Notes: generated by a model from the letters alone, not told the origin. Positions 36,494 through 46,333 are shown, numbered from the stretch's first letter. The stretch: 64,000 bases of DNA from Promicromonospora umidemergens (GCF_024171995.1 NZ_JAMTCT010000005.1:1-64000), one strand, 5' to 3'. Numbers and translations: made by a program.

Positions 36494-38302
36494 TCAGTCG
36501 ACGATCTCACAGATCGGAGCGCCTGCCGTCACCCCGCCGCCGGGCGCGGCCGTCAGGGATCGCACGGTGCCCGCACGGTGCGCCAGGATCGGCTGTTCCA
36601 TCTTCATGGCCTCCAGCACGACGACGAGGTCGCCCTCGGCCACCTGCGTGCCGTCCTCGACCGCGACCTTGACGATGGTGCCCTGCATGGGGGAGGCCAG
36701 CGTGTTCCCGGTGGAACCGCTCGACGCCTTGGCGCCGGCGGTGCGCCGCGCGGGGCGGCGGGCGGCGTTCGCCGAACGTGCGCGACCCGCGGCGACGCCC
36801 AGGCCTGCGGGCAGCACGACCTCGAGCCGGCGCCCGCCCACCTCGACGACCACCCGTTCGGCGGCTACCTCTTCCTCGTCGGCCTCGGGGGCCGGTGCGG
36901 GCGCCGCCGGGGCCAGCGTCTTGAGAGTGTCGGCGAACTCCGTCTCGATCCAGCGGGTGTGCACGCGGAAAGCGGAGCCGTCGGCGGGGACGAACGCGTC
37001 GGCCTCGAGGACCGCCTTGTGGAACGGGACCACCGTGGGGATGCCCTCGACCACGAGCTCACGCAGCGCGCGCCGGGCCCGCTCGACCGCCTGCGTACGC
37101 GTGGCGCCCGTGACGATGAGCTTGGCGATCATCGAGTCGAACGCTCCGGAGACGGAGTCGCCCGCGACGACACCCGTGTCGACGCGCACGCCCGGGCCCG
37201 ACGGCCACGCGATCGTGTTGAGGCGGCCCGGCGCCGGGAGGAAGCCCATCGCAGGGTCCTCGCCGTTGATGCGGAACTCGATGGAGTGCCCCCGCACGGC
37301 AGGGTTGTGGTAGCCCAGCTTCTCGCCCGCCGCGATGCGCAGCTGCTCGCGCACCAGGTCGATGCCCGTGACCTCCTCGGTCACCGGGTGCTCCACCTGG
37401 AGCCGCGTGTTCACCTCGAGGAAGGAGATGGTGCCGTCCATCCCGACGAGGAACTCGCAGGTACCCGCGCCGACGTAGCCGGCCTCACGGAGGATCGCCT
37501 CCGACGCCGCGTACAGGGACTTCTCCTGCTCCGGCGTGAGGAACGGCGCCGGCGCCTCCTCCACCAGCTTCTGGTGGCGGCGCTGCAGCGAGCAGTCCCG
37601 GGTCGAGACGACCACGACGTTGCCGTGGGTGTCCGCGAGGCACTGCGTCTCCACGTGGCGCGGCTTGTCCAGATAGCGCTCCACGAAGCACTCGCCCCGG
37701 CCGAACGCGGCCACCGCCTCGCGGACCGCCGAGTCGAACATCTCGTCGATCTCGTCGAACGTGCGCGCGACCTTCAGGCCGCGGCCGCCGCCGCCGAACG
37801 CCGCCTTGATGGCGATGGGCAGCCCGTACTGCTCGGCGAAGGCCCTGACCTCGCTGCTGTCCTTGACCGGGTCCGGCGTGCCGGGAACCAGGGGAGCGCC
37901 CGCGCGCTGCGCGATGTGGCGCGCGCTGACCTTGTCGCCGAGCGACTCGATGGCCGACGGCGGGGGGCCGATCCAGGTGAGCCCGGCGTCGATCACCGAC
38001 TGGGCGAACTCCGCGTTCTCGGACAGGAAGCCGTAGCCGGGGTGCACGGCGTCTGCCCCGGACCGGCGGGCGACGTCGAGCAGCTTGGCCGGGTCGAGGT
38101 ACGTGTCCGCGGCGCGGGCGCCGCCGAGCGCGAAGGCCTCGTCGGCGAGGTGGACGTGCAGCGCCTCGCGGTCCTGGTCGGCGTAGACGGCGACGGACGT
38201 CAGCCCCGCGTCGGCGCATCCACGGGCCACGCGGACGGCGATCTCACCACGGTTGGCGATGAGCACCTTCGAGATGGTTCGGGGCAGGCTGGAACTGGGC
38301 AC
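36494..38302 (-). CDS. accA3: acyl-CoA carboxylase alpha subunit (biotin carboxylase plus BCCP)
   Basis: 602 aa. Biotin carboxylase domain: [18 protein letters not shown] at the start, [14 protein letters not shown], the ATP-grasp loop [30 protein letters not shown], and [23 protein letters not shown] domain closes the protein with the biotin site [10 protein letters not shown] about 35 residues from the end. It makes carboxybiotin for the AccD beta subunit at 43233. TACGGT sits five bases before GTG 38302. Gene position relative to maf, accE, accD and birA matches M. tuberculosis. Confidence 0.95.
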   Translation of the reverse strand: MPSSSLPRTISKVLIANRGEIAVRVARGCADAGLTSVAVYADQDREALHVHLADEAFALGGARAADTYLDPAKLLDVARRSGADAVHPGYGFLSENAEFAQSVIDAGLTWIGPPPSAIESLGDKVSARHIAQRAGAPLVPGTPDPVKDSSEVRAFAEQYGLPIAIKAAFGGGGRGLKVARTFDEIDEMFDSAVREAVAAFGRGECFVERYLDKPRHVETQCLADTHGNVVVVSTRDCSLQRRHQKLVEEAPAPFLTPEQEKSLYAASEAILREAGYVGAGTCEFLVGMDGTISFLEVNTRLQVEHPVTEEVTGIDLVREQLRIAAGEKLGYHNPAVRGHSIEFRINGEDPAMGFLPAPGRLNTIAWPSGPGVRVDTGVVAGDSVSGAFDSMIAKLIVTGATRTQAVERARRALRELVVEGIPTVVPFHKAVLEADAFVPADGSAFRVHTRWIETEFADTLKTLAPAAPAPAPEADEEEVAAERVVVEVGGRRLEVVLPAGLGVAAGRARSANAARRPARRTAGAKASSGSTGNTLASPMQGTIVKVAVEDGTQVAEGDLVVVLEAMKMEQPILAHRAGTVRSLTAAPGGGVTAGAPICEIVD

Positions 38303-38485
38303 GGCTCACCGTAACCCGGTGGTACCGGGCCGACGTACCGCCTCCGGGCACCCGGCGAAAAGTCTGGAGACCAGACCAACCGCGGCGCGGGCCGTTTGGA
38401 GGGTTCCGACATGGCGTCGGCCCCGGAACATCGGATGGACACGATCTGGTTGTGGACATCCGTCAGACGACCGGCCCGGCCCGGC

Positions 38486-38573
38486 CGAAGGTAGCAGTAG
38501 TCGCTCTTTGAGCGGCTATAAAGCGACCGGCCCTACGTTCGGCAGGTTAGCGCGACTGGTCCTACGTTCGGCC
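38486..38573. repeat. left copy of palindromic element flanking the AbiEi/DUF559-type gene
   Basis: A 56-bp imperfect palindrome is centred between 38513 and 38514: CGAAGGTAGC, GTAGTCGC, TGAGCGGCTA, GCGACCGG, CCTACGTTCG. A further CCTACGTTCG follows at 38561-38570. About 70% of positions match the right copy at 39739-39825 in the same order and orientation. The gap 38303-38724 otherwise holds the accA3 promoter; I see nothing else in 38574-38724. Confidence 0.8.
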
Positions 38574-38724
38574 GGGGCCCTTCAAGAAGTCCTCTCGGCA
38601 TCATGCGGAGGTCGACGACGGCAGCTGCACGCGAGCCCGACCACAGCCGCCGCAACGGATCAGCTGTCCACAGCGTCGCTGATCCGGGCCCTGGCGAGCC
38701 TGTCATCGGGGTGGGATCAGCGTC

Positions 38725-39747
38725 ATGAGACCCATGAGGACCCTGCCGCAGGCGTTGCGTGCGGCCGCCGCCGCGCAGGAAGGCCTGGTGAGCAAGGCGC
38801 AGTGCGATGCGGCCGGAATCAACAAGGACGCCGTGGCACTGCTGATCAGGCAGGGCCGGTGGAGTCGCGTCACCCGGGGCGTCTACGACACCGACCCGGA
38901 ACCGGCGCAGCGGCGGTTGCGAGACGGCTACCACGACCACCTCCGACGTCGGGCCGCCTGGCTGGGCATGCTCGCGGTACCGGACGGGATCGCCACTGGT
39001 GCGTGCGCGCTGGCGCTGCTCGGGATCGGTGGACTGCCCGCGGACCTGGTGCCGGAGGCCGCGCGGCCGGGGGGAATGTATGCGGCCGTCGGTGTGGGGA
39101 TCGTGCTGCGTCGGTACAGGTTCTTCGCGGACCAGCCCTACCGGGGGCGTCGTGTGGCGGCTCTGGTTCCCGCACTGGCGCAGGCGCTCCCGACGCTGTC
39201 CCGCCATGAGGCGGTGGCAGTGCTCAGCGACGCCCTGCGGGAGGGGCACCTCGACGGAGCCGGGCTTCAGCGCGTCCGCGAACAGGTGCGCGGACGGCGC
39301 GGCGCCGCGCAGGTGCTCTGCCTGCTCGACCTGGGTGAAGTCCGCGACGGGTCCACCGCCGAGACCCACGCTCGGTTGTCCTTCGTCGACCACGGAGTGC
39401 CGCCCGACGGGCAGCAGGTCACGTTCGTCGCGGGCGGTGTCGTCCTGGCCAGGGTCGACTTCGTCTGGGCTCTGCCCGACGGTCGCTACGTGGTGGTCGA
39501 GATAGACGGGCGAGCATTCCATTCCGGGGAAGCGATGCTTGCCGACGACGCGGCGCGCCAGAACGGGCTCGTCGCCACCGACAGGCTGATCGTCCTCAGG
39601 TTCCCGGCGGCCAGGGCCCTGGCCGGGAGCGTCCCCAGCGTCGGTGCGGAGATGGCTGAGCGACTGACCCGGCTGGGCTGGGTCCCGGGCACCCACCTTG
39701 GCCCCACGGTGGCCCTGGACAACACAGGCCCTCGGCGTCGAACGTAG
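38725..39747 (+). CDS. AbiEi antitoxin-domain / DUF559 endonuclease-like protein
   Basis: 340 aa. The N-terminal ~60 residues form a winged helix of the AbiEi antitoxin type: GLVSKAQCDAAGINKDAVALLI, GRWSRVTRGVY. The C-terminal third looks like a DUF559/Vsr-like PD-(D/E)XK domain: RVDFVWALPDGRYVVVEIDGRAFH with the acidic pair and E-I-D-G core, then DDAARQNGLVATDRLIVLRF. No partner toxin (AbiEii) is adjacent, so it is a solo gene. It is bracketed by two related 56-bp palindromic elements, the right one including its stop codon, which suggests a mobile or self-maintaining unit. DNA target and activity are unknown. Confidence 0.72.
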   Translation: MRPMRTLPQALRAAAAAQEGLVSKAQCDAAGINKDAVALLIRQGRWSRVTRGVYDTDPEPAQRRLRDGYHDHLRRRAAWLGMLAVPDGIATGACALALLGIGGLPADLVPEAARPGGMYAAVGVGIVLRRYRFFADQPYRGRRVAALVPALAQALPTLSRHEAVAVLSDALREGHLDGAGLQRVREQVRGRRGAAQVLCLLDLGEVRDGSTAETHARLSFVDHGVPPDGQQVTFVAGGVVLARVDFVWALPDGRYVVVEIDGRAFHSGEAMLADDAARQNGLVATDRLIVLRFPAARALAGSVPSVGAEMAERLTRLGWVPGTHLGPTVALDNTGPRRRT

Positions 39748-39825
39748 GAGTGGTCGCCTTGTGAGCGCTCATGAAGCGACCACGCCTACGTTCGACGGGT
39801 TAGAGCGAGCAGGCCTACGTTCGGC
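39739..39825. repeat. right copy of palindromic element flanking the AbiEi/DUF559-type gene
   Basis: A 56-bp palindrome (39739-39794) is centred between 39766 and 39767: CGAACGTAGG, GTGGTCGC, TGAGCGCTCA, GCGACCAC, CCTACGTTCG; only the base next to each outer arm and a few loop bases fail to pair. A second CCTACGTTCG follows at 39814-39823. The stop codon of the 38725 gene (39745-39747) lies inside the left arm. The element ends nine bases before the end of maf. Confidence 0.85.
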
Positions 39826-39833
39826 TCGTCCGG

Positions 39834-40520
39834 TCAGGACGTGCGGAGGGTGCGCCAGGGGACGTTCAGCTCGGCCAGCAGCTCGCGGAGCAGCGGCAGG
39901 CTGATGCCGACGACGCCGTGGTGGTCCCCCTCGATGCGCTCGATGTACGGGCCGCCGAGGCCGTCGATGGTGAAGGCTCCCGCCACCTGCAGCGGTTCGC
40001 CGGTGGCGACGTAGGCGTCGATCTCGTCGTCGTCGATGTCGGCGAACCAGACGGTCGTCGAGCTGGTCGATCCGATGGTGCCGCCCGTGCCGCCGTCGGT
40101 GTCGTCGTCGCGCAGGTCCACCACCCAGTGGCCGGTGTGCAGCACACCCTTGCCACCGCGCATCGAGCGACAGCGCTCGCGTGCCGTCTCGGGGTCGGCG
40201 GGCTTGCCCACGATCGTGCCGTCGATCTCGAGCATGGAGTCGCAGCCGATGACGATGACGTCGGTCGCGGTGTCCTGCCCGTCGGCGTCGGCGTCGGCGT
40301 CGTCCCGGGTCGCTTCCAGCCGGGACGCCACCTCCTCGGCCTTGGCCTGGGCGAGGACGAGCACGGCGTCGGCGGGATCGAGCTCGCCGAACCGCTCTGC
40401 GGCATCGGCGAGCACCTTGTCCTCGTCGACGCCCGAGACCACGACGGTCGGGGTGACACCGGCGGACTTCAGCGTCGCGAGTCGGGCGGGGGACTGTGAG
40501 GCGAGAACCAGGCGTGGCAC
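39834..40520 (-). CDS. maf: Maf-type nucleoside triphosphate pyrophosphatase
   Basis: 228 aa. LVLASQSPARLATLKSAG is the standard Maf N-terminus; VIGCDSMLEIDGTIVGKP holds the catalytic Asp region, and GAFTIDGLGGPYIERIEGDHHGVVGISLPLL closes the fold (read as two blocks). The protein clears non-canonical NTPs. An Asp-Ala repeat (DADADADG) encoded by a GTCGGC microsatellite near 40284-40305 enlarges a surface loop. GTG 40520 is preferred to GTG 40529 because TAGCGT lies seven bases upstream, giving a leaderless start. Confidence 0.9.
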   Translation of the reverse strand: MPRLVLASQSPARLATLKSAGVTPTVVVSGVDEDKVLADAAERFGELDPADAVLVLAQAKAEEVASRLEATRDDADADADGQDTATDVIVIGCDSMLEIDGTIVGKPADPETARERCRSMRGGKGVLHTGHWVVDLRDDDTDGGTGGTIGSTSSTTVWFADIDDDEIDAYVATGEPLQVAGAFTIDGLGGPYIERIEGDHHGVVGISLPLLRELLAELNVPWRTLRTS

Positions 40521-40638
40521 GCGCGCCACGCTACCGAGTATGCGGCGCTGTGAAACAGAGAAACCGCGATTCGCCCGACGTGACCCACGTCACTTCGGGT
40601 GCCCGGCTCCCGGATACCCGACGCCCCCCCGCCGAAGC

Positions 40639-42330
40639 TCAGGTCAGCGCCTCGCGGAGGGTGTCCAGGCCTACGGAACCCAGGTTGAGGGCCCGGGCGT
40701 GGAACGCCTTGGCGTCGAGCTCCTGGCCGCGTGTGGTGGCGGCACTCCGCGCGGTGTCCCGGGTCTGCTCCCACAGGCGCTGGCCCACCTTGTACGACGG
40801 CGCCTGGCCGGGCCAGCCGAGGTACCGGTTGAACTCGAAGCGGACGAACTGCTCCGGCATGTTCACGTTGGCCAGGAGGAACGGCCAGCCCTTCTCCGCC
40901 GTCCAGGTCCCGCCGCCCCACTGCTCGGGAGCCTTGAGGCCGAGGTGCACGCCGATGTCGAACACCACGCGAGCCGCGCGGAGGCGCTGCGCGTCGAGCA
41001 TGCCGAGGCGGTCGCCCGGGTCCTCCATGTAGCCGAGCTCGGCCATGAGCCGCTCCGCGTACAGGGCCCAGCCCTCGCCATGGCCGGAAACCCAGCAGGC
41101 CAGCCTGCGCCAGCTGTTCAGCGTCTCGCGCGCGAACACGGCCTGGCCGCACTGCAGGTGGTGGCCCGGAACGCCCTCGTGGTAGACCGTCGTCTTCTCG
41201 CGCCAGGTGTTGAACTCCGTGACGCCCTCCGGCACGGCCCACCACATGCGGCCCGGCCGGGACCAGTCGTCGCTCGGCGGGGTGTAGTAGATGCCGCCCG
41301 ACTGGGTGGGCGCGATCATGCACTCCAGGTCGAGCACGGGCTCCGGCACGTCGAAGTGGGTGCCGTTCAGCGCGGTGATCGCGGCGTCGGACGTCTCCTG
41401 CATCCAGGCCTTCAGGGCCGCCGTGCCGAGGAGCTTGCGCGCCGGGTCGGCGTCGAGCACCGCGACGGCCTGCTCGACGGTGGCGCCCGGGCCGGCGATC
41501 GTCGCGGCCACGGACTCCTGCTCCGCGACGATGCGGGCCAGCTCCTCCACGCCCCACTGGTAGGTCTCGTCGAGGTCGACCTTCGCACCCAGGAAGTAGC
41601 GCGACCAGAGGGTGTAGCGCTCGCGCCCGACGGCGTCGGCCTCCGGCGCCTGCGGTGCGAGGTCGCGCTCCAGGAAGTCGGCGAGCTTGCCGTACGCGGC
41701 CTGCGCACCCTGCGCCGCCCGCTCGAGGTCGCCGCTCAGCGCGTGCCCCTCACCGAGCGTCGTCAGCGCGGCCTCGCCCGTGACGAACGACGTGAAGAAC
41801 GAGTCGGCTCCGGCCAGCTCGCGCGCCTGGGTGACGCACTCACGCACCTGGCGCACGGCGGCGACGTCGCCCTTGGCGGCGGCAACGGTGAGCGACTCGA
41901 TGTACCCGTCGACGGCGCCAGGTAGCCCGTTCAGCCGGGACGAGATGTTCTCCCAGGCCTCGACGGAGCCGGTCGCCATGATGTCGAAGACGTCGCGCAG
42001 CTGCTGCACCGGCGACTCGATGTTGTTCAGGGTGCGCAGGTCCTCGCCGGCCTCGTGCAGCTCGAGGTCGAGTCCCACGCGCTCGCGCATCGCGGAGAGC
42101 GTGACCCGGTCGACGTCGTCTGCTGGTTGGAGTCCGTCGAGCTTGGCCAGGACGTCCCGGCCGGCCTGCGCGACGGCGTCGTGGCCGGCCGGCGACAGGT
42201 CGTTCATCTCGTGGTCGTGGCCGGGCAGGCCCATTGCGGTGGCCGAGAGCGGGACGAGCTCGGTGAGGCGCGTGACGTAGTCGTCGGCGACGGCGTCGAT
42301 CGGCGTAGGTGTGCGTGCGGGGCTGGTCAT
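40639..42330 (-). CDS. DUF885 family protein (putative zinc metallopeptidase-like)
   Basis: 563 aa. DUF885 signatures are clear: TVYHEGVPGHHLQ with the HExxH-like zinc site HEGVPGHH, and HGEGWALYAERLMAELG downstream; WWAVPEGVTEFNTWRE precedes them. Members of this family are treated as M3-like peptidases but few are characterised. No signal peptide, so cytosolic. TAGGCT lies seven bases before ATG 42330, so initiation is probably leaderless. It occupies the slot between maf and accE. Confidence 0.85.
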   Translation of the reverse strand: MTSPARTPTPIDAVADDYVTRLTELVPLSATAMGLPGHDHEMNDLSPAGHDAVAQAGRDVLAKLDGLQPADDVDRVTLSAMRERVGLDLELHEAGEDLRTLNNIESPVQQLRDVFDIMATGSVEAWENISSRLNGLPGAVDGYIESLTVAAAKGDVAAVRQVRECVTQARELAGADSFFTSFVTGEAALTTLGEGHALSGDLERAAQGAQAAYGKLADFLERDLAPQAPEADAVGRERYTLWSRYFLGAKVDLDETYQWGVEELARIVAEQESVAATIAGPGATVEQAVAVLDADPARKLLGTAALKAWMQETSDAAITALNGTHFDVPEPVLDLECMIAPTQSGGIYYTPPSDDWSRPGRMWWAVPEGVTEFNTWREKTTVYHEGVPGHHLQCGQAVFARETLNSWRRLACWVSGHGEGWALYAERLMAELGYMEDPGDRLGMLDAQRLRAARVVFDIGVHLGLKAPEQWGGGTWTAEKGWPFLLANVNMPEQFVRFEFNRYLGWPGQAPSYKVGQRLWEQTRDTARSAATTRGQELDAKAFHARALNLGSVGLDTLREALT

Positions 42331-42423
42331 GGCGGCGAGCCTACGGCGGACACGTCCGTTCCCGGCAGCACATTTACGGTGCCGCGCTCGGCCGCGCCGG
42401 CCTCGCACGCCGTGCCTCCTGCC

Positions 42424-42663
42424 TCAGGACCGCAAGCTCCACCGCCACGCGTCGGCGTTGTGCCGGCCGGAGCGGCCGCCGAAGTTCTTGGCGGTCGAGG
42501 CGCCGTTCCCGCGCAGCACACGGGCGTGATTGATCCACTCGTCGAGCGGCGCGGCGTCGTCGGGCTCCGGACCCGCCGCCGCGACCGCGGCGAGGCCGGC
42601 GACCAGGGCGGCCACCTCGACGTCGTCCGGCTCGCCGCGCACCACGCGGACCTGGGAGCTCAC
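42424..42663 (-). CDS. accE: acyl-CoA carboxylase epsilon subunit
   Basis: 79 aa. VRVVRGEPDDVEVAALVAGLAAVAA is the hallmark helix of AccE proteins, which bridge the alpha and beta subunits and raise activity; the C-terminal WRWSLRS is also typical. GTG 42663 is chosen because GAGGAGG lies seven bases upstream and the start overlaps the previous stop (GTGA). It is encoded just after accD and one small gene, matching the actinobacterial accD-accE-maf order. Confidence 0.85.
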   Translation of the reverse strand: MSSQVRVVRGEPDDVEVAALVAGLAAVAAAGPEPDDAAPLDEWINHARVLRGNGASTAKNFGGRSGRHNADAWRWSLRS

Positions 42664-43184
42664 TCGTCGTCCTCCTCGTAGAAGCCGAAGCCGGGCGCGT
42701 CGCCGCGCGAGGCCGCCCACTCAGCGATGTCGTAGCCGCCCTCGGTGAGGTGCGTCGCCACGGACTCGCCGGCGGCGTCGAGCAGGTCGATCACGCCGTC
42801 CAGGGTGGCGTCGCCGCCGCGCGCGGCGACGACGAAGCCCAGGTAGAACGACTCGCCGCCCTCTGGCAGCTCGGACTCGATGATCTCGTCGACCTCGGAC
42901 TCGTCAGCCGGCTCCCACACGGACGACGTGAGGTCGGGGTGCATGCCGAGCGAGCCGTGGAGCGTGTCGAACAGGGCGGCGTTCAGGTGCCCCACCGTCG
43001 CCTCGAGGGCCAGCACGCGCGGGTCCTCGTCCGCCTCGGCGGCGCCGAACTCGGCGCGGACACCGACGGCCGTCCCCACGTAGTCGTGCAGCGCAGCCGC
43101 CAGCGCGTCGACCGCACGGTGCATCGGCTCCGTGTCGACGCGGCCCATCGGCGCCGGGCCGTGGGTGGCGTCCTCGTGGCTCAT
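42660..43184 (-). CDS. hypothetical acidic protein in the accD-accE operon
   Basis: 174 aa, strongly acidic, no membrane segment. Recognisable features are a helical stretch DALAAALHDYVGTAVGVRAE, a Glu/Asp-rich middle (ESEVDEIIESELPEGGE) and a C-terminal GYDIAEWAASRGDAPGFGFYEEDDE. I do not recognise a family. ATG 43184 has GAGGAG four bases before CTACATG; an upstream ATG at 43196 lacks a site. It overlaps accE by four bases, so it belongs to the carboxylase transcript. Confidence 0.7.
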   Translation of the reverse strand: MSHEDATHGPAPMGRVDTEPMHRAVDALAAALHDYVGTAVGVRAEFGAAEADEDPRVLALEATVGHLNAALFDTLHGSLGMHPDLTSSVWEPADESEVDEIIESELPEGGESFYLGFVVAARGGDATLDGVIDLLDAAGESVATHLTEGGYDIAEWAASRGDAPGFGFYEEDDE

Positions 43185-43232
43185 GTAGCTCCTCATCCGG
43201 CTCAGGTCTGACTGTTCGGGTCCACCCGCCGG

Positions 43233-44831
43233 TCAGAGCGGGATGTTGCCGTGCTTCTTCGGAGGAAGCGTAGATCGCTTGGTGCGCAGCGCGCGCAGCG
43301 CACGCACCACCTGCACGCGTGTCTCGGACGGGCGGATGACCGCGTCGACGTATCCGCGCTCCGCGGCGTCCCACGGGTTGACGATCGCGTCCTCGTACTC
43401 GGCGGTCAGCCGGGCACGTTCGGCCTCGACGTCGCCGCCCGCCTCCTGGACGGCGCGCAGGGCTCCGCGCTGCAGGATGTTCACTGCGCCGCTCGCGCCC
43501 ATGACCGCGATCTGCGCCGTCGGCCAGGCGAGGTTGACGTCCGCGCCGAGCTGCTTGGAGCCCATGACGATGTAGGCGCCGCCGTACGCCTTGCGCGTGA
43601 TGACGGTGATCAGCGGCACCGTCGCCTCGGCGTACGCGTAGATCAGCTTCGCGCCGCGGCGGATGATGCCCTGGTGCTCCTGTCCGACGCCGGGGAGGAA
43701 GCCCGGCACGTCGACGAACGTCAGCACGGGGATGTTGAAGGCGTCGCAGGTGCGCACGAACCGCGCGGCCTTCTCGGCGGCGTCGATGTCGAGCGTGCCG
43801 GCCATGGACTGCGGCTGGTTGGCGACGATGCCGACCGACTGGCCCTCCACGTGCCCGAACCCGACCAGCACGTTGGTCGCGAACATCGGCTGCACCTCGA
43901 GGAACGACTCGGGGTCGAGGACGGCCTCGATGGCCTCGCGCATGTCGTAGGGCTGGTTGTCGCTGTCCGGGATCAGCTCGTCGAGGGCCTCGTCCTCGGC
44001 GGTGACCTCCAGCGCGGTCTCGTCGTCGGGCGGGAAGGCCGGCGCGTCGGAGAGGTTGTTCTGCGGCAGGTAGCCGATCAGGTGCCGCACGTAGTCGATC
44101 GCGTCGTCCTCGTCCTGGCCCATGTAGTGCGCCACGCCCGACTTCGAGTTGTGGGTGCGGGCGCCGCCCAGGGTCTCGAAGTCGACGTCCTCGCCCGTCA
44201 CCGTGCGGATCACGTCGGGACCCGTGATGAACATGTTGGACGTCTGGTCGGCCATGACGATGAAGTCCGTCAGGGCGGGCGAGTACACCGCACCGCCCGC
44301 GCTCGGGCCGAGGATCAGGGAGATCTGCGGGATCACGCCCGACGCCGCGACGTTGCGCCGGAACATCTCCGCGAACTGCGTCAGGGCCGCCACGCCCTCC
44401 TGGATGCGGGCGCCACCGCCGTCGCTGATGCCGATGAGCGGCACCCCGGTCCGCAGCGCGAGGTCCTGCACCTTGGTGATCTTCTGGCCGTGCACCTCGC
44501 CGAGGCTCCCGCCGAACGCCGTGAAGTCCTGCGAGTAGACGCAGACCTGGCGACCGTCGATGGTGCCGTAGCCGGTCACCACGCCGTCGCCGGCGATGCG
44601 CTTCTTCTCCAGCCCGAAGTTGCGGCTGCGGTGCATCGCGAGCGCGTCCAGCTCGGTGAAGCTGCCCTCGTCCAGGAGCGCGTCGACACGCTCCCGCGCG
44701 GTCTTCTTGCCCCGCTTGTGCTGCTTCTCCTGGGCCGTCTCCTCCGGGATGTCGATGGCGGCTGCCCGGCGCGCGTCGAGGTCGTCGAGCTTGGCGCGCG
44801 TGCCGGTGAGGGTCGAGATGGCGTCGTTCAC
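43233..44831 (-). CDS. accD: acyl-CoA (propionyl/acetyl) carboxylase beta subunit
   Basis: 532 aa carboxyltransferase. Domains: [17 protein letters not shown] at the start, [20 protein letters not shown], the oxyanion loop [27 protein letters not shown], then in the second half [43 protein letters not shown] and [14 protein letters not shown]. It transfers CO2 from carboxybiotin on AccA3 to the acyl-CoA; the AccD5/PccB form is closest by motif. TACGCT lies six bases before GTG 44831. It is divergent from birA, which supplies biotinylation. Confidence 0.95.
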   Translation of the reverse strand: MNDAISTLTGTRAKLDDLDARRAAAIDIPEETAQEKQHKRGKKTARERVDALLDEGSFTELDALAMHRSRNFGLEKKRIAGDGVVTGYGTIDGRQVCVYSQDFTAFGGSLGEVHGQKITKVQDLALRTGVPLIGISDGGGARIQEGVAALTQFAEMFRRNVAASGVIPQISLILGPSAGGAVYSPALTDFIVMADQTSNMFITGPDVIRTVTGEDVDFETLGGARTHNSKSGVAHYMGQDEDDAIDYVRHLIGYLPQNNLSDAPAFPPDDETALEVTAEDEALDELIPDSDNQPYDMREAIEAVLDPESFLEVQPMFATNVLVGFGHVEGQSVGIVANQPQSMAGTLDIDAAEKAARFVRTCDAFNIPVLTFVDVPGFLPGVGQEHQGIIRRGAKLIYAYAEATVPLITVITRKAYGGAYIVMGSKQLGADVNLAWPTAQIAVMGASGAVNILQRGALRAVQEAGGDVEAERARLTAEYEDAIVNPWDAAERGYVDAVIRPSETRVQVVRALRALRTKRSTLPPKKHGNIPL

Positions 44832-44949
44832 GGTTCGAGCGTAGTTGTCGGATGCCTCCGGTTCGATGCGTGACCGTCCAGCGGGTCACGCCGCTGCCTT
44901 GTGGGTTTCCTCCAAGGGCATGCGCGGCGGCGAGGGGAGAGGATGGGGT

Positions 44950-45786
44950 GTGCACCAGTCCCTGTACCTCGACAAGCTCATCGTCCCCGGGTTCGGACAC
45001 GTCGAGGTGGTCGAGACCTCTTCCTCCACCAACGCGGAGCTCGTCGCCGCCGTCCGCTCCGACCCGGCCGCCTGGCCGGCGCCGTCGGCCCTGATCGCCG
45101 AGCACCAGACCGCAGGAAAGGGACGAGCCGGACGGTCCTGGGAGACGCCGGCGCGCGCGGGCCTCACCGTGTCCGTGCTGCTGCGCCCCCGCGTCCCGGT
45201 GGGAGCCCTGGGCTGGCTCCCGCTGCTGGCCGGGCTCGCGGTGGTCCGCACGGTGTCCGACGGCGGTGTCACCGCCGCCGTGAAGTGGCCCAACGACGTC
45301 CTGCTGCCCGCCGTCGACACCGTCGCCGGGCTGGGGCTCTACCGCAAGGTGGCGGGCATCCTGGCCGAGGTGGTGCCGGAGCCGCCCGGCGCGGATCGCA
45401 CGGCGCCCGGAGTGGTGCTCGGGATCGGGCTCAACGTGTCGCAGTCAGCGGCCGAGCTCCCCGTGCCGACGGCGACGTCGCTGGCGCTCGCCGGTTACCC
45501 CCGCCCGGACCGGACCGACGTGCTGGTCCGGCTGCTGGGTGAGGTGCACGCCGTCGTCCGGCGGTGGGAGCAGGCCGGCGGCGACGCCGCGGCGGCCGGG
45601 CTGCTGGACGAGTACACGGCGGTGTCCTCCACGCTCGGCACCCGCGTGCGCGCCGAGCTCGCCGGCGGAGCGGGTGTGCTGGAGGGCGTGGCGTCCGGCC
45701 TGGACGAGTCGGGCGCGCTGGTGGTGCGCCTGGACTCGGGCGAGGAACGCACGGTGACCGCAGGCGACGTCTGGCACCTGCGGTGA
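44950..45786 (+). CDS. birA: biotin-[acetyl-CoA carboxylase] ligase
   Basis: 278 aa monofunctional ligase, without an N-terminal DNA-binding domain. Motifs: VVETSSSTNAELVAA, AEHQTAGKGRAGRSWETP (biotinyl-AMP loop), VKWPNDVLL and KVAGILAEV, and a small C-terminal SH3-like domain ending GDVWHLR. It biotinylates AccA3 at VLEAMKM. GTG 44950 is used because GGAGAGG lies about seven bases upstream; ATG 44920 and a start at 44845 are open in frame. Divergent from accD. Confidence 0.92.
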   Translation: MHQSLYLDKLIVPGFGHVEVVETSSSTNAELVAAVRSDPAAWPAPSALIAEHQTAGKGRAGRSWETPARAGLTVSVLLRPRVPVGALGWLPLLAGLAVVRTVSDGGVTAAVKWPNDVLLPAVDTVAGLGLYRKVAGILAEVVPEPPGADRTAPGVVLGIGLNVSQSAAELPVPTATSLALAGYPRPDRTDVLVRLLGEVHAVVRRWEQAGGDAAAAGLLDEYTAVSSTLGTRVRAELAGGAGVLEGVASGLDESGALVVRLDSGEERTVTAGDVWHLR

Positions 45787-45848
45787 CGCGCACGGGGTGA
45801 GCGGCCCGACGGGGCCGCCCGCGCGGCTTTTCCCCGCGTCCCGGTGCG

Positions 45849-45877
45849 GGTGAACTGCGCCGGCCGGGCGGGTGAAC
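45849..45877 (-). promoter_or_regulatory. PHO-box-like direct repeat (GTTCACC, 22-base period)
   Basis: On the minus strand GTTCACC occurs at 45871-45877 and again at 45849-45855, exactly 22 bases apart, i.e. two of three consecutive 11-mers with a degenerate middle unit. This is the form of the Streptomyces PhoP direct-repeat units. It lies between birA and the small membrane protein at 45974. Confidence 0.4.
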
Positions 45878-45973
45878 TCGGCGGCAGACTCTGCCGCGCG
45901 ACGGGCGATCTGCGTTAATCTCCGACGCAAGCGAGGGCAGCTACAGGGCGGGCGCGCGACGGCGGGAGATGCC

Positions 45974-46270
45974 ATGGAGGCAGGTCGAACCACGGTCGGG
46001 GTGGCCAAGGCGGTCGTGTGTGCGGCGGCGATCGTCACGGTCTATCTGATCAGCACCGTCCGGCTGGACCGGGGTGTCGTGCAGGCGGACGGGACCCCGA
46101 CGGCGGGCCTGGTCGCAGCCGGTGTCGCGTGGCTCCTGGTCGTCTGGGCCCTGCTCTACCGCGACGACGGCGTACGCGGTGTCCGGCTCGGGCTGTGGAA
46201 CGTCGTCACAGTGGTCGGGATGCTGCTCGTGCTCATGGGCATACCGCTCGCCCTGACCTTCTGGGGCTGA
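45974..46270 (+). CDS. small membrane protein, unknown function
   Basis: 98 aa with three likely membrane helices: VGVAKAVVCAAAIVTVYLI, AGLVAAGVAWLLVVWALLY and LWNVVTVVGMLLVLMGIPLAL. Basic residues between the second and third helix suggest a short cytosolic loop. ATG 45974 follows GGGAG at 45964. No family recognised. It stands between birA and the nucleotide cyclase, with a PHO-box-like repeat upstream. Confidence 0.65.
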   Translation: MEAGRTTVGVAKAVVCAAAIVTVYLISTVRLDRGVVQADGTPTAGLVAAGVAWLLVVWALLYRDDGVRGVRLGLWNVVTVVGMLLVLMGIPLALTFWG

Positions 46271-46333
46271 TCCCGTCGGTCCGTGGGGCAGGTGTATGCG
46301 GGTGCATGGGGTGTGCGCGCCTACAGTGGTGAC

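Noticed and set aside
38486-39825. CRISPR array or insertion sequence
   Set aside because: There are only two copies of the element, no regular spacers, no cas genes and no transposase; the central gene is AbiEi/DUF559-like.
40284-40305. Frameshift-prone microsatellite in maf
   Set aside because: GTCGGC repeats keep the frame in multiples of three and only lengthen a surface loop; no disruption seen.
40036-41925. Long open frame on the plus strand opposite maf and the DUF885 gene
   Set aside because: High GC removes stops from antisense frames; the product is low-complexity and the minus-strand genes have clear family motifs.
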